Assembly: GCA_028023455.1 (NCBI GenBank)
Contig: JAQFVV010012536.1
Coordinates: forward strand, 1,630,001 to 1,694,000
Length of the DNA: 64,000 bases
Direction of reading: 5' to 3'
Origin: Epiperipatus broadwayi
Lineage: Eukaryota; Onychophora; Udeonychophora; Euonychophora; Peripatidae
Positions 22,330-34,536 of this stretch are shown piece by piece. A model generated the notes under the pieces. The model searched no databases, was not told the origin of the DNA, and saw nothing but the letters and a program-made list of their open reading frames with translations. Position numbers and translations under genes: made by a program. How positions within the stretch are numbered: position 1 is the stretch's first letter; the number at the start of each line of letters is the position of its first letter.

Positions 22330-22680
22330 TACAATTCCCACGCTGTTCTTTCTTAACTAAGCTCTCCAAACGCATTGGTCTGCCATGAAGCTCTCCAAAC
22401 GAATTGGTCTGCAATGAAACTCTCCAATGAATTGGTCTGCAACGCTCAGCCACGGATGCTCTCCAAGGCATGGTCTGCACCGACCGCTCTCCAATGAATG
22501 GTCTGCAAGAGGCTGCTCTCCAAACGCATGGTCTGCAACTTGCTACTGCGTGACTGCTCTCTACAGCTCCCGATGTTACACTGCTCTCTACTCCCATCTA
22601 TATTACACTGCCCGATGTTACCCAGTGTTCTTATCACTCTCTGACAACTGCAACAATCAATCAATGCACTGACCAATAGA
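22330..22680. repeat. GC-richer minisatellite
   Basis: From about 22365 to 22545, 'gctctccaa', a few bases, then 'ttggtctgcaa' recurs about seven times with irregular spacing (roughly 24-40 bp). This composition is unusual for the window. Overlapping open frames on both strands (22301-22676) come from the repeat and show no domain. The right part, 'ctgctctctac' and 'gatgttacactgc', is also internally repeated (22555-22625). It could be part of a solo LTR or an expanded simple repeat. Confidence 0.6.
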
Positions 22681-22692
22681 GTAACACCTCTT

Positions 22693-22731
22693 ATCTAGAA
22701 ATATTTGTAATTAGCAAATATTTCTAGGAAT
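22693..22731. repeat. Perfect 13-bp stem hairpin
   Basis: 'ctagaaatatttg' and 'caaatatttctag' form a perfect inverted repeat around 'taattag'. It sits just after the minisatellite. Function unknown; it could be an element end or a fold-back remnant. Confidence 0.6.
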
Positions 22732-23699
22732 TGTCGATCGCCATTACGTCAATGCACTAATTAAATTCCTCAGCTATCAGAGCGCGATCTAAAAACAGCC
22801 TTACGAATAAATTCTAGTTTTTCTGGAGTGCACAAAAATGTCTGCCATTTTTACAAACACTACAGATGTATTATTTGCAAAACCTAATGTTATTTTAAAT
22901 ATTAGCTTGCTTGTTTGTTGAATCACATTTTCAAGGGAAATCAAAGATGTTTGCAGTAAATCTGAAGACCCATGTTGATGAGTTATTATTAGTATATAAA
23001 TCTTTAAAAGATTTCCAAATTGCATGACCCACCTGACTTCCCATTAGAATGTTATCATCGCGTTCTTCTGATGGGTAAATTCCTTTGTTGCAATATGATT
23101 TTGTCTAATCATATTTCATAGTTATGTGGACTAGCTTATTAGGTGATCCAGCTAAAAGTTGAGTGTCTATACATCATTTTATTTATTGTATCGATTTTTT
23201 TATTGTATTAATTTTTGGCCATTATTTTTTCTCATTAAATAGTTTGCATAGTTTGATGGAATGCAATTCGAAGATTTCTACCTAATAAACGACTATTTTT
23301 AGTATGTCTAAAATTTCTCTCGTTAAATATCTTGCATGGTTTGATAGAATATGATTTAAAGATTTTTACAAATGATTTGTTTAATAGATTATAAAAATCT
23401 CATAATTGTTTTATTGAATGCATGCATATTAAATTGACACATTTAAAGTTATTAATAATAACTTTGGACAAAACATTAGTATTAATATTCAAAATTTTAT
23501 AGTATGTGATCTTTAACATATACCTTGATTTAATCTATACAGGGATGAGGTGTTATGATTTAATTCCCGGAATGGTGGTCTGGTTTCACCCGTGATGTGA
23601 CTACATCCAAGTCATATGAATATTGAAAATTTGTGTTTGAACATGTTTAAGCTAAATTTTAAAGGAATGGAGTTAGTTCTTAGTTAACTATTGAAAAGA

Positions 23700-24000
23700 T
23701 AATAAATAACTGTCCATGTGCTTTGGTGTAAAAATGGTCCCGGTGTGCTCATTGTGAGAGTCTTTTTGGCCAAAAAATCCATTACACAACTAAACCATCC
23801 CATCTATTCACCTGACTTAACTCCCTGTGAATTTTGGTTATTTCCAAAACTAAAAACTGTGCTGAAAGAACAAAGATTTTCTATTATAACTGATATCCAA
23901 AAGAATGTGAGATACCTGCTCAACAGTATTTTTGAAAATGGGTTTCAGAGGTTCTTCCAGATATTAAAAATAAAAAAGAGAATTATTAATAACTTATAAA
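23700..24000 (+). pseudogene. mariner transposase C-terminal fragment
   Basis: A 93-codon frame (23718-23999) carries F-L-A-K-K-S-I, then N-H-P-I-Y-S-P-D-L-T-P-C-E-F-W-L-F-P-K-L-K, then an N-S-I-x-E-N-G-F-Q-R-F-F tail. The YSPDLxPC block holds the third catalytic Asp of mariner (DD34D) transposases, and the tail order fits the family C-terminus. The upstream 'KNGPG' stands where the family has a DNAPxH-like second Asp box, so that catalytic residue is lost. The N-terminal DNA-binding half is missing and no terminal inverted repeats were found. A dead copy. Confidence 0.8.
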
Positions 24001-24239
24001 AATATTTTTTGAAACAACTAAATTATGATTATACAAAAGTGAGATTTGAACTAACAAAAACAGAGATAGTGTACACATAAAGAGAGGATAGAAAGTGGAA
24101 GATTAATTAAAAAAGCTTGTGCAAAAGCTGGTGACTGTTTTTCTATTAACAAAAAAGATATTAAGTGTACCCATTTCAAAAAAATGGGCTATTTGAAAAT
24201 ATGTGAACAGTTAATTAAACTTTTGATATAAAGAACTAT

Positions 24240-24310
24240 TTAACCACACCATTCTATACCATGAATATGATATAGTAAAACTGTATTGAAAGCATGCTAG
24301 GCAGTAATAA
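24240..24310 (+). repeat. Family G hammerhead-like relic
   Basis: GAUAUAG and CUGUAUU can pair (7 bp with wobbles) as stem II, followed by GAAA, GCAUGC, U, A, then GGCAG (near 24283-24299). This is the order expected downstream of a hammerhead core. The 5' box is decayed to AUGAAUA. It shares 'attgaaagcatgcta' with the fold-back at 11105-11365. Confidence 0.45.
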
Positions 24311-24439
24311 AGCTAAATATTATTTAAAAAAACTTTCTTTTCTGTGTATATTTTCATTTTACCAAATACTAATCATATTTGTTGGAATATTAACTCCATC
24401 TGAACTATGCTTTTTTGTTTTATAAAGACATTTTATTTA

Positions 24440-25465
24440 ACTATGAAACATCACATGATCACCATTCCTTATTCTCACACAAACTGTTTATACAGAGGCA
24501 AAACTCTCCATACAGTAGCCACTCAATGCATGCCAGAGTAATCGATGGATACAGGAATGTTTGTGCATAAAATCCATATCTAGTGCGTACTCATCCAATA
24601 TCTTCAGACTAGTTTCTAGCTTGTGGCTTTCATCAGTAAGGAGCTTTGAATATGAGAGCACTGCATCTAGATCTTAAGATCTTATGCAACCCTTCAGCAC
24701 CTAATTTCACCTTATCAGCTAACTATAAAGCTTTGAGTCCAAAATGAAAACAATAATCTTTTCAATTCAAGCTCATTAGCTTGTATAGTCATATACATCT
24801 GAACTCAGTCCAGCAGCCATACTTTTTGTTGTCTTTGGTTTTTTATTATCTGCAGTCACCATAATTCTATTGGGCAGGATTAGTATTAAATCACTAAACA
24901 TCATCACATGATTACCATTCTTTATTCTTACACAAGTTGTTTACACAGAGGCTAAATTCTCCATACAGTTGAACCACTCAGTGCAAGCCAGAGTAATCAA
25001 TAGATGGAAGAAGGTTTGTGCATAAAATCCATAACAGCTTGTGTAAGCATAAAGAATGGTGATGTTTAGTGGTTTAATACCAATCTTGCCCCATAGAATC
25101 ATGGTGACTGTGGTTATTAAAGAACTAAAAACACCAAAAAGTATGGATGCTGAACTGAGTTCAGATCTATATGACTATACAAGCAAATGCAATTGAATTG
25201 AAAACATTACTGTGTTTTCATTTTGGACTCAAAGTGTTATAATTAGCTAATAAGATAAAAGGTGACTGTTGAAGGGTTGCATTAGATTCTAAGATCTGAG
25301 TGCTGTTATCTCTGTTCTAAGGATCTTCACTGATGAAAGCCACAAGCTAAAAACTAGTCTGAAGATATTGGATGAGTAGGTACTAGATAGAGATTTTACA
25401 CCCAAACTTTCAAGCATTCATTCATTACCCTGGCTTGCACTAAGTGGCACTACTGTATATTTCTT
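24440..25465. mobile_element. Family A, full-length inverted dimer of about 1 kb
   Basis: The left arm (about 24447-24895) runs head 'acatcacatgatcaccattc', terminal 'gaggcaaaactctccataca', hammerhead, 'aagctttgagtccaaaatga', 'catacttttt', to 'ctattgggcaggattagt'. The right arm (about 25045-25465) has the same order reversed. Between them (24895-25045) are further short head and terminal segments in both orientations. This gives the longest view of the family: about 430-450 bp per arm, with no coding frame. Confidence 0.8.
24593..24651 (-). ncRNA. Hammerhead ribozyme, type I, family A (intact)
   Basis: Minus strand: outer stem I AUUCAA (24646-24651) pairs with UUGGAU (24593-24598), six pairs with one wobble. 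Inner CCUUA (24637-24641) with UGAAG (24602-24606) gives four of five pairs. CUGAUGA is the complement of 24630-24636, stem II AGC/GCU has loop CACAA, and GAAA is the complement of 24613-24616. Stem III is A-U and C-G around UA, and the GUC triplet ends opposite 24607. The right-arm mate (near 25314-25372) has AAAA instead of GAAA and is dead. Confidence 0.75.
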
Positions 25466-25671
25466 TTCTCTTTATTTTTGGTATATATATATTTTACATT
25501 TTAATAATTTTAACAGGTTAATAAAGACATAAATTAATTAATGAATGAAAACTCCATTATGTAAATGAAGTTAAATTCATAACCAAGGTTTATTCATACA
25601 CATCAATCAATAAGAGTCTGCTGTCTGAAAGAAAGCAATAGCAAACCTGTTCAAGTTACTAGTAATTAAAG

Positions 25672-26042
25672 TGAGGCCTCTTTTAATCGGTCACTCATGT
25701 TATATATGAGTCAGTAGCTGGGGACATTTAGTATAAGAGTTGGGATACAATGTCTAGCAACATTTCTCATATTCCAACTGAAATTAAGACTCATCTGCAA
25801 GTCATGTATTCAATACACCAAGGTTGTGGATTAAACTTACATTCGAGTTCCCATTTACCAATTAATTTACATCTATATTAACCTATTAAAAATATTAAAT
25901 ATAAATACAAGACTTGTTGATGGTAGAAACTTAATTTCATTTGGATGTAAGAAATGTATACATTGTATCTCAATCCTTATAATGACAGTGTCCAACTACT
26001 AGCTCATACATAACATGAATGACCACTCAAAAAAGGCCTCTG
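25672..26042. repeat. Inverted-repeat element of about 370 bp
   Basis: The arms 25672-25760 and about 25955-26042 are imperfect inverted repeats ('gaggcctcttttaatcggtc' against 'gaatgaccactcaaaaaagg', then 'gggatacaatgt' against 'acattgtatctca'). The centre has 'cattcgagttccca', similar to a tRNA B-box. No second copy in the window and no hammerhead boxes. Confidence 0.6.
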
Positions 26043-27480
26043 GCCTCCTTTTGATTAGCAATAACTTTAGATAAGGTTATGTTCATGGAAGAATTTTAGT
26101 AAAATTTTGTATTGTTTCTTGACTATTAATGTTATATAATGTTCTATTTTATTAATCATTATTAGTATAGCAATAGCAGTATTTAATATATATATATACT
26201 ATTAGGGGGGTTGCCTTGACAACAGTTTGAAATTGTTGATTGTTATTAATATTGAGATTGTCTAAGTGCTGAGTGGATTTTAATGATATATATTTATGTA
26301 CGTCTTTAATGCTCTCTTGAGCTCTAAGTTTGTTTCACTACTCATATCTTTAAGTTAGTATGTATATATGTAAAATATCTTATGAAATAGTGGTTAACAT
26401 ATGTGACTTTCATGTCACAACCCTAGGAATAAATCTAAAAAAAAACTTGGAATTTTTAAAAAAATTCTAAATACTTTACAGTTGTTTCACGTCTGCTAGT
26501 TCGTACGTAAACTAGCTAGCTATTCCAAATTGGTTGGAAAATGGATATTTCGCTCATCTTGGTTGGACAATAAAACAAAAATAAAATTTGCTAAAAGTTT
26601 TCGGCAAACTGATAAATAATGCTTATTTACCTCTTATTTTTAGGAATGTTGAAAATCTCTTTGCTCTGCGGTGGATAATTTAAATACTATTTTCATTACA
26701 CATATATATTGAAATGCGTACATGTGATTTTATTTTATCTGGGATTGAAAAAGGTGTGAATTTAATATTATATCTTTTTTTTTTTGTTTATAATTATTTT
26801 AAATTAAACTCTTTGCTTATTTTATCACGTAAGAAGTTAATTTCATAAATTAAAAAGATCTCTTGCAATTTTTTTTTTTTTTTAATGCTCATCTTCTAAA
26901 GTAATTGATTTTTTAAAATCTTTTTTATTTCGACATTTTTGATAGATAGCATAAAAAGTATAAATCTTTGATGTAATTCTTCATAAAATGAACTGAATTT
27001 CCATTGAAATATGAAGATACAAAAAATGGTATTTTATTGACTTATTACTTTAAAGATTGACAGACTTTAAAAATAAATAAATTATAAAATATGAAATTGT
27101 AATAAAAATTGAATAGTCTGATACTTATCGTTTTTTTTTAAAAAATCGTAATTATAAATCTTATTTAATTTGTATGCATGATAGGTATGTGTGTATATAT
27201 ATATATGTCAGAGACAAATCCGGATATTGAAATAACCATTGCACTAAATTCCAAGATCTTTTCATGAACTATCATCACCCAAACCTCTAATCATTTATTC
27301 TACCAGTTGATTCTCCTTTACAGGTCTCCATTATCTTGAAACTTCAGAGAGAAACCGGCTACAACATGGTTTGAGTCGTCTTGCCTACCCACTCAGGCCT
27401 AGTGATAAATTTGCTCATCAAAATTACTGGAGACCTCAATTTTTCTCCAGCTTTGTGTCATTAGAAATTATTTACTATCT
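26043..27480. other. AT-rich DNA, no gene seen
   Basis: Long A/T runs (for example near 26770 and 26870). The patch at 27230-27470 is slightly GC-richer and has 'tctccattatcttgaaac' near 'ctggagacctcaatttttct'. No coding signal found. Confidence 0.45.
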
Positions 27481-27484
27481 TTTC

Positions 27485-28070
27485 CACTTTAATGGACATG
27501 CTTCAACCTACTCCAACCTCCAACTCTTCAGCCATCCATACCATTGAAAATCTGCTGATAAAACTCCCAAATCCCATGCTGATGCCAGGTCATGACCATG
27601 TTGACCTCAAATCAGTCTAACCTCTCACAAAGAGGACAGTATACCTTTCACATATGGGACAGTATCCATTTAAATACATAGAAGAAGAAGGGGCAGAATG
27701 CAGGCTTATTATGTAAGATTTAAAATATCAGGCACCTTTACACCTGATATAACGATATTGGCATCAGCATGGGATTTCGGAGTTCTATCATCAGGTTTTC
27801 AATGGTATGGATGGCTGAAAAGTTGGAGGTTGGAGTTAGTTGAAGCCTAACCATTAAAGGTTAAGGATTTGCTGTATTAAGATAGGCTGAGCACTGATTG
27901 TATATATGTATGGGAGATGGTGGTCTGGACCAACTGATGAGGGCTGGTTTAGCACAAAATACAGATATTGATGATTATTTATCTTTTCTGCATGTGTGTG
28001 GTTATGTATATCAGTAGTATGAGATAGTGTGGCTGGATCTTGAAAGTCTGAGTTCAAATCCCCTATATTT
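27485..28070. mobile_element. Family B fold-back element
   Basis: The left part (27490-27690) is the reverse of the B core ('ccaacctccaactcttcagc', 'gtcatgaccatgttgacctc') and the right part (27760-28068) is the forward arm ending 'gagttcaaatcccctatatt', with a GC-richer junction. The plus hammerhead (27929-27972) keeps CUGAUGA, but GAAA has become AAAA and stem II has a mismatch, so it is predicted dead. The 3' end runs straight into a (TAA)n array, as many SINE tails do. Confidence 0.75.
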
Positions 28071-28117
28071 ATAATAATAATAATAAATAATAATAATAAT
28101 AATAATAATAAAAATAA

Positions 28118-28191
<74 letters not shown>

Positions 28192-28213
28192 ATAGTAGTA
28201 GTAGTAATAATAG
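28070..28213 (+). repeat. (TAA)n/(TAG)n microsatellite
   Basis: 'ataataataat' changes abruptly to about 25 units of 'agt' and then back to 'aat'. It abuts the 3' end of a family B element, so it probably grew from that tail. The open frame on the other strand (poly-Thr/Ile) is a product of the repeat. Confidence 0.95.
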
Positions 28214-29275
28214 TTTTGTAATAAATAAGCACAGTGGTCTTTAAATAAACAGATGAAATTGATTGAAGTGGTCCAAAAAATGATAAATTGTTAAGCAAAT
28301 ACATCTTTCTTAGGTATAATTATAATATCAAATATAATTCAATAAAGTGATTCTTATAAGTTCCAAGGTTCATATACTCTTTTAGAGAATACCCTTAAAA
28401 ATAATTTAATAATATCTTATATGATTATTTAGATTTCTGGTTAATATGTGGGATGATTTCTGGTTAATAAGTGGAATGATGAGAACAAATGACTACGAAA
28501 AATTTCTTAAATAACAAAACAAATACAAAATCACAAATATTAAATATATTTTGAATCCACACAGTCAAAGAAGACCTTTACAAATGTTACTTTCTCAAAT
28601 TTTATGACCGAAGGATTAAAATTTGCATCATGTTTTATCAAAGAAAGAAAAAAATAATAAATTCAATTGGATTACACAGAAATAATTCAGCAAATCAAAA
28701 TAAAAGTTCTCACTTATCAATGCATTTATACAATGATAACCTTTATAAGTGATATCCATTTTTAAGAATATTTAACATATTCAAAGTAGAAACTTATCAA
28801 TCCAGTGATGAAAGAGTGAGAAGAAAAATTTACATCATCTATTTATGCCTAAAATATAATTTCACAATTGGAAATAATTATTTATTGTATTTTGTCCTCA
28901 TAATTAGTCAAACTCAAATATGGAATGCACACATCAACAATAAATCATTAACATCTAGGTCAACCAAAAATGTTATAAGAAGCAAGGTGGAATTTCTCAA
29001 TACCATGATAAAAACAGCTAAAATGCCAGATAAAGACATGGTAAAATATGCAAGCTTTACAATATCATTAACAACAAGGAATAGTCATCTACGGATAAGA
29101 GTAAGGCAAAATAAAAATAGGATGGCGTATCTCATTAAAATGTGCCTACATTTGAGAACTAATAAAAAAAGGACTTAGGACTTTGTCACTAGTCAGGAAA
29201 AATAATGGGAATGAACATCAGGGACAAAAATATTAGGTAAGAATTGCCATAAAATAGAATCTAAGCTGCTATTTC

Positions 29276-29306
<31 letters not shown>

Positions 29307-30430
29307 CTGAATACTAGTAGAACTAAATATAGAGACTAATGTTACTATATCTATGTACAATGACATAAATAAGTATTCCTAAAATAAAGACTAAACCACT
29401 ATCTCTAGACAAAATATTATAGTTAACTGGTGTGGATGATAAATAGCATGAATAAAATAATCATTAAATAAATAATAGAAACATACATCCACTTATTCAG
29501 TTTACAGCATAACAATATATCTTTGTTATCCATATGTAAAAAGGGAAAACACTATTTTAAAATATGTAATCATGATAAATTGCTATTCTGAACACTCTAA
29601 CTTAAAATGTTTCAAAATATATAGAGAAACACAATGCAATATCATAAATCCCAAAAAAATTCTATCTTTTACCATTTAAAATACACAAAATGAAAGTCCT
29701 TCTATTTTCTTCTGTCTTCTTTAATCATTCACCAGACTTGAATATGAATACCAACATTTGGCAAAAAAGTCTTGTGGTCAGCAAATATATCCATCTTAAA
29801 ATAGAATATAATATCAAAATCTAGAATATAAACTATGAAATATGGCAAATGCTTCTTAGATATCATTAGAAAAATTTCAAATAATTATGCTAGCAATTAA
29901 TAGGTTCTATGTATAGCCATTCATTGGCTACATAAATATCAATGGGTTTTACGATACACATTTATTAAGTCGCAGTAAATATTTATTATTTAAATGCAGG
30001 TTTCCAAATTAATTTATCATAAATATTATTTTAACTTGCTATAATGAATAATTTGCCAGAGAATACTTTTTTTTAAATTACATATTTATGACCACAATGG
30101 TCGCCATAATAATGTTCAGGGAGAGAAAAGAGATTGCAGGATTGAAATATATTTTTTAAATATTATTTCAGGCAACATTCATTTAAAATCAATTCAAATA
30201 AAATTATTTTGCAAGAATATATTTTATAAAATGAATTCTTAATTCTTCATAATATTTATCAAATAGTTTAATGCAAGTTGATTTTTATATTACCCCTGCC
30301 TTGAGAAAATGATTTCTTCCTTCTATAGGAGAGACAAACAGAAACAGTCATAAGTGAATTTTATTCATGCATCCATAGACAATAAGTAATGTATTTTATT
30401 AAAATAACAGCACAAACAAAATCATTCATT
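28214..30430. other. AT-rich DNA, no supported gene
   Basis: A 120-codon frame at 28816-29178 (+) is the longest here. It is rich in Ile, Asn, Lys and Thr, has no motif I know, and no paralogue in the window, so I do not call it. A (TA)n array lies at 29278-29307. Confidence 0.5.
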
Positions 30431-30434
30431 GATG

Positions 30435-30800
30435 TATAATATATAGGATATATGAGCATAGACTTTCACACAACCCACCACTCTCCACACTATTTCATAA
30501 CACTGATGCACTTGAACACATATATATTGAAAAGATAAATAATCACCAATATATGTATTTCATGCTAAACTAGCAATCATCAGTTGGTCAAGATTACCAT
30601 GTCTACACATATATGCCATAAGTGCTCAGATGTATATTAAGATAGCCAAACCTCATACTTTAATGGACAGGCTTCATTCTACTCCACACCAACTCTTCAA
30701 CCATCCATCCAATTGAAAATCTGATGATGGAATGCTCAAAGGCCACCCTGAGGCCAAGATTCTTGTCACACCTATGTTGACCTAAGGTCAATCTTGTAGA
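30435..30800 (-). mobile_element. Family B element, single arm, reverse
   Basis: It starts 'ataggatatatgagcata' and follows the same subtype as 12481-12914, but continues into 'actccacaccaactcttcaa' and 'tgttgacctaaggtcaatc' like the larger B copies. It therefore links the two B subtypes. The mate arm is missing. Confidence 0.75.
30545..30588 (-). ncRNA. Hammerhead ribozyme, family B (boxes intact)
   Basis: Minus strand: ACCAA (30584-30588) pairs with UUGGU (30545-30549). CUGAUGA is the complement of 30577-30583 and GAAA that of 30558-30561. Stem II has four pairs, but the core-proximal pair is U-U. Stem III is A-U and U-A around ACAU, with A at the cleavage site. The same stem II defect occurs at 12767-12810, so it marks this subtype. 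Confidence 0.65.
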
Positions 30801-33450
30801 CTTAAAATGAATTTTGTAAATGTCTAAAAAATATACTTGTCGTATTAAAATATAGTTCTTGTCCTGAATTAAACATCTTTTACTCGAGGTAAATAAATGC
30901 TAGATAATATTTAATATGAGTGAATGTTTTAAAAAAAATATCAAGAAATTAATAATACTTTCTGTGACATTCTTGACAATTAGAAATTTCAATATTCAGT
31001 GACGAACTTTAATTATAATGCAGATGTTCAAATGTAATTTGAAATTGATAATAGTTCTTGCATCATTATGGTAATAGTAACAACAATTTGTGAAAGTCCT
31101 CCAATGTTAAACATTTAACATTGTAATAATTCAATTATATTATCAATAAAGCTGGCATGGAAATGGGGTTTTATGTTCCTTTGGTGTTTCAGTTCAGATA
31201 ATTGTATTCAGATAATATTTAAATTATCCTGACATACTTTAGCTAGAAAAATAAAATTTTAAATAAAATTACATTTTTAAACTTTTAAAATTGCAGTATT
31301 AAAATATAACTTCCACCAATAAAATAAAATTAAAATGATTGAAGAGAGAGAAGAGTGTGGTCAGATTCAGTTTCACATATTTATACTAGTAGTCATGTGA
31401 CCACTTTACAATTAACATTTTAACCTATAACCTCTTGCCTGATTAGTTAGAATCCATTATCTAATGTAACTAGATAAGTTTATCTAAAATTTAATTAATT
31501 ATCCATTTTTTAAAAATAAATCAATTTTGTCTGGTCAATTAAAAATTAATTTTTAAAAGACTTCCTTGTTGCAAATAAGAATGATTATTTAAAATTTAAA
31601 CATTAGAATAAAACAAAAATATTACAAAACTGAAATTTACATTATGTTTTGCATAAAGCAAATATTACACATAATATTTAATACATTTATTTACCAAAAA
31701 AATTAATCCAGGTTTAAGTTGCTCTTTCAAAATTAGACATTTTATATTTTAAAAATAAATTATGTTAAAATTAAAACTTGTACCTTCATTTATTCAAATA
31801 CCTATCTATATATTATTTTAAAAATCATTTGTTTAATCATTACTTTTATTAAACCTTTGTAAGTAAACAAATTTAAAATATCTAACTATAACATTATGTC
31901 AAAATTAAAATCAACTAACATATTATGGATTTAATTTAAGTATCAGCAAAACAAAATATAGAGTTTGAGCCTGGTTTCATAATTTGAAATTGATATAAGC
32001 TTTTAAAAACATTTTAGGTTATTTAATCATGACTAACTTAATATTATTAACTTTAAAATGCATTATTTAACATTCTACACTAACAAATATTTAAAATTTA
32101 GTACTTTAGCATGATAAATGCTATTTAAGCTTCAAAATATTATTCAATTTATCAAAAATGATTTTACAGCTATATAATTGTATTAATTGATATAATAACT
32201 TTTCTATGCAAAGATTATGGCATTATAAAGCATTAATAAAAAATTATTGATTATACAATTAAACTATATATCTGACAAGACTAAAGGTCACAATATATAT
32301 ATATATATAAGACAAATTTTGCAGGTTATATCTTTTATATATGCAACCCATGAAAATCTTCATATCAACATATATATATAATCTCTGAAATTGAATACAT
32401 AATGAACCAAAGAGAAAATAGTATTCAAATTAGAAAAAAAAGGATTTTATAGACTTTTAACAAAACAACCAAGATTATGACACACCGTGTTGAAAGTGTA
32501 CTTGGTCTTTTTAATTTTAATTAAAATATTAAATCTCTGTTGTAGTACTTATTATACTATTATTAATAATGACAGACAACCAAAATATTATATATATTCA
32601 CAAAATCTTTTCTGAAGCTATTTATTTTTTACCTTTTTATTAATTTCTTTCTGTTTCTCATAACTAACATTCACCCATCTTAATTTATTTTTTTATATAA
32701 TTTTCAGCTTCTTTCTTTCTCTGACATTTGTGCTTCAAATATGAAACAGGATCTTTTGGTTCTAAATGGAAAATGTACTTACCAAGACAGAACAAGTTGT
32801 TATAGTATTTAGATAAATCTATGTGTATACACGGATGTGTATCATTTAATTATCACAATGCATTATATAATAAACTAAATATGCTATCATTAGACACTAG
32901 ACAGAATGTAATTAGTCTTTATACTGGATAGCATGGCCAGATAATTAATAAAATTAAATTAGTGAATAAGTTGTTTAATTATCATAAGTTCTTTTTTTTT
33001 GCAACCTTACAATAATGCAAAATTAAAAAAACAACTAATTACTATAAAGAAGATTTACTTACACAGAATGCATTTAAACATGTAACAAATTAGCAATTAT
33101 GTAAATCTAAATCAGATTACAGTAATAAAATAAATTTTAATAAATATTAAATTATGTATACTTCGATTTCAAATAACATTTAATTTCTTTCAATCTTTTA
33201 AAAATGATTGACTCTGCAGTAGAAAATTTACATCAGCATTAGCTGGCATAAATTGAGTAGCATATTTTTATGTTGGACATTTTAGATAATATGTTTAACA
33301 TATCAATGAAATTAAAAGAAAGATAATTTTGATTGATTTTTTTAAAACAATTTCTTTTGATCCAATACCAATTAATTGCACTTATATGAAGTAACTCAGT
33401 ATTAATACTATAATGACAGAATGGTCTTCTGTTTTTATTGTGTATAAATG
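30801..33450. other. AT-rich DNA, no gene seen
   Basis: Extremely AT-rich, with short (TA)n runs (32291-32309 and 32369-32380). No conserved frame, no element copy and no ribozyme boxes found. Confidence 0.55.
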
Positions 33451-33812
33451 TTAAAACAGGCAAAACTCTCCATACAGTAGTGCCACTTAGTGCAAGCCAG
33501 AGTAATCAATGGATGCCAGAAGGTTTGTGCATAAAATCCCTATCTAGTGCTTACTCATTTAATATTTTAGATCCTAATATCTAGGTGCAGTGCTCTCAGA
33601 TCCAAGACTCCTCATTGATGAAGGCCACAATCCAGAAACTAGTCTGGGGGTATTGGATGAGTAGGCACTAGATGGGGATTTTATGCACAAGCCTTCTGGC
33701 GTACATTGATTAGTCTGACTTGCACTGAGTGGCAATACTATATGGAGAGTTTTGCCTGTTTTAATAACAGTTATAAGCAAGCATAAGAAATGGTGATCAC
33801 GTGATGTTTACA
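33451..33812. mobile_element. Family A fold-back with TTAA at both ends
   Basis: The inverted arms run from TTAA (33451-33454) plus 'aacaggcaaaactctccata' to the complement ending TTAA (33761-33764). The family head 'ataagcaagcataag...gatcacgtgatg' follows only on the right side (to 33812). The plus-strand hammerhead (33600-33658) has every helix and GAAA, but the core is UUGAUGA and stem II is damaged. Inactive by prediction. Confidence 0.8.
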
Positions 33813-34035
33813 AATTTTAAACAAACAAAAATATTTTTTGCTAATATTTTCAATGTTTGTTTCAACTATAATTGTTTAGTTTTTTTTATGATTAGGACAG
33901 GTATCTGAAAATAATTTTTCTTTTCTTTATTATGAATGCTGTTTTTATAATTTAGTTGCAAAAGGGAAAGAATGTTTTAGACAATTTAAAATTCAAGAAG
34001 TAAAAAAGGTAGTTCATTTTTTAGTATTTTAATAT

Positions 34036-34086
34036 TACAAAAAAATCAAGTCAGATGTCACATGACCTAATTTAATAAGCTTAGAT
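34036..34086 (-). repeat. Family E tail fragment
   Basis: 'ttacaaaaaaatcaagtcag' and 'gtcacatgacctaatttaat' match, in reverse, the 3' tail of family E ('aggtcatgtgacatctgact'). A further fragment of this tail lies at 2770-2815. No ribozyme remains. Confidence 0.6.
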
Positions 34087-34164
34087 TTATAAATGTTATA
34101 TATAATATAATGTTATATATAATAGTATTTTAATAAAATAAAATAAAAGTATATAATTTATCCA

Positions 34165-34370
34165 CTACTTTGAACACGTTTTAGCAAAAACCTTTTATTG
34201 ACCTATATTCACACACAATCTTAAGTTTCAACTGTCCTGTAGTCTTCTTCAGAGCTATGATATAATAAACAACATAAGAAGACTGCAGGACTTTTGAAAC
34301 ATAAGATTGTACATGAATGTAAGTCAATAAAAGTTTTTTTGTAAAAAGTATTCAAAGTAGTATATAAATT
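34165..34370. repeat. Family C fold-back
   Basis: The inverted arms hold 'gtttcaactgtcctgtagtc' (left) and 'gactgcaggac...gaaacataag' (right), with outer ends 'ttttagcaaaaaccttttat' and 'aataaaagtttttttgtaaa'. A second copy is at 60600-60900. The strand that reads CUGAAGA, then a GACU/AGUU helix, then GAAA is hammerhead-like. I found no pairing stem I, so I do not call a ribozyme. Confidence 0.65.
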
Positions 34371-34536
34371 GTATTTATATAAGATATTACAGCAAAATAA
34401 ACGAAGTGGTGAATTTGATAATATACTAAAATATTTATTTTTTTCTTTTAAAGATATTAACTTCTTATGCAAAAAATTAGTTAAATTCTTAATAATGGAT
34501 ATTTGAAGAGTATTTATTTTCTTTTTGTATTTGTAA

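Noticed and set aside
22365-22545. CRISPR-like array
   Set aside because: Unit spacing is irregular, spacers are not unique, and the setting is an animal genome.
22301-22676. Overlapping frames on both strands
   Set aside because: Caused by the minisatellite; no domain.
28011-28304. Poly-Thr/Ile frame on the minus strand
   Set aside because: Direct product of the (TAA)/(TAG) microsatellite.
28816-29178. 120-codon open frame
   Set aside because: Composition is that of AT-rich noise, with no motif, no splice context and no second copy.
33451-33764. Family A as a definite piggyBac-type MITE
   Set aside because: TTAA at both ends fits, but the one-sided conserved head and the hammerhead argue for a different origin.
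34165-34370. Calling family C a hammerhead ribozyme
   Set aside because: CUGANGA, a hairpin and GAAA are present, but no pairing stem I could be found in any copy.
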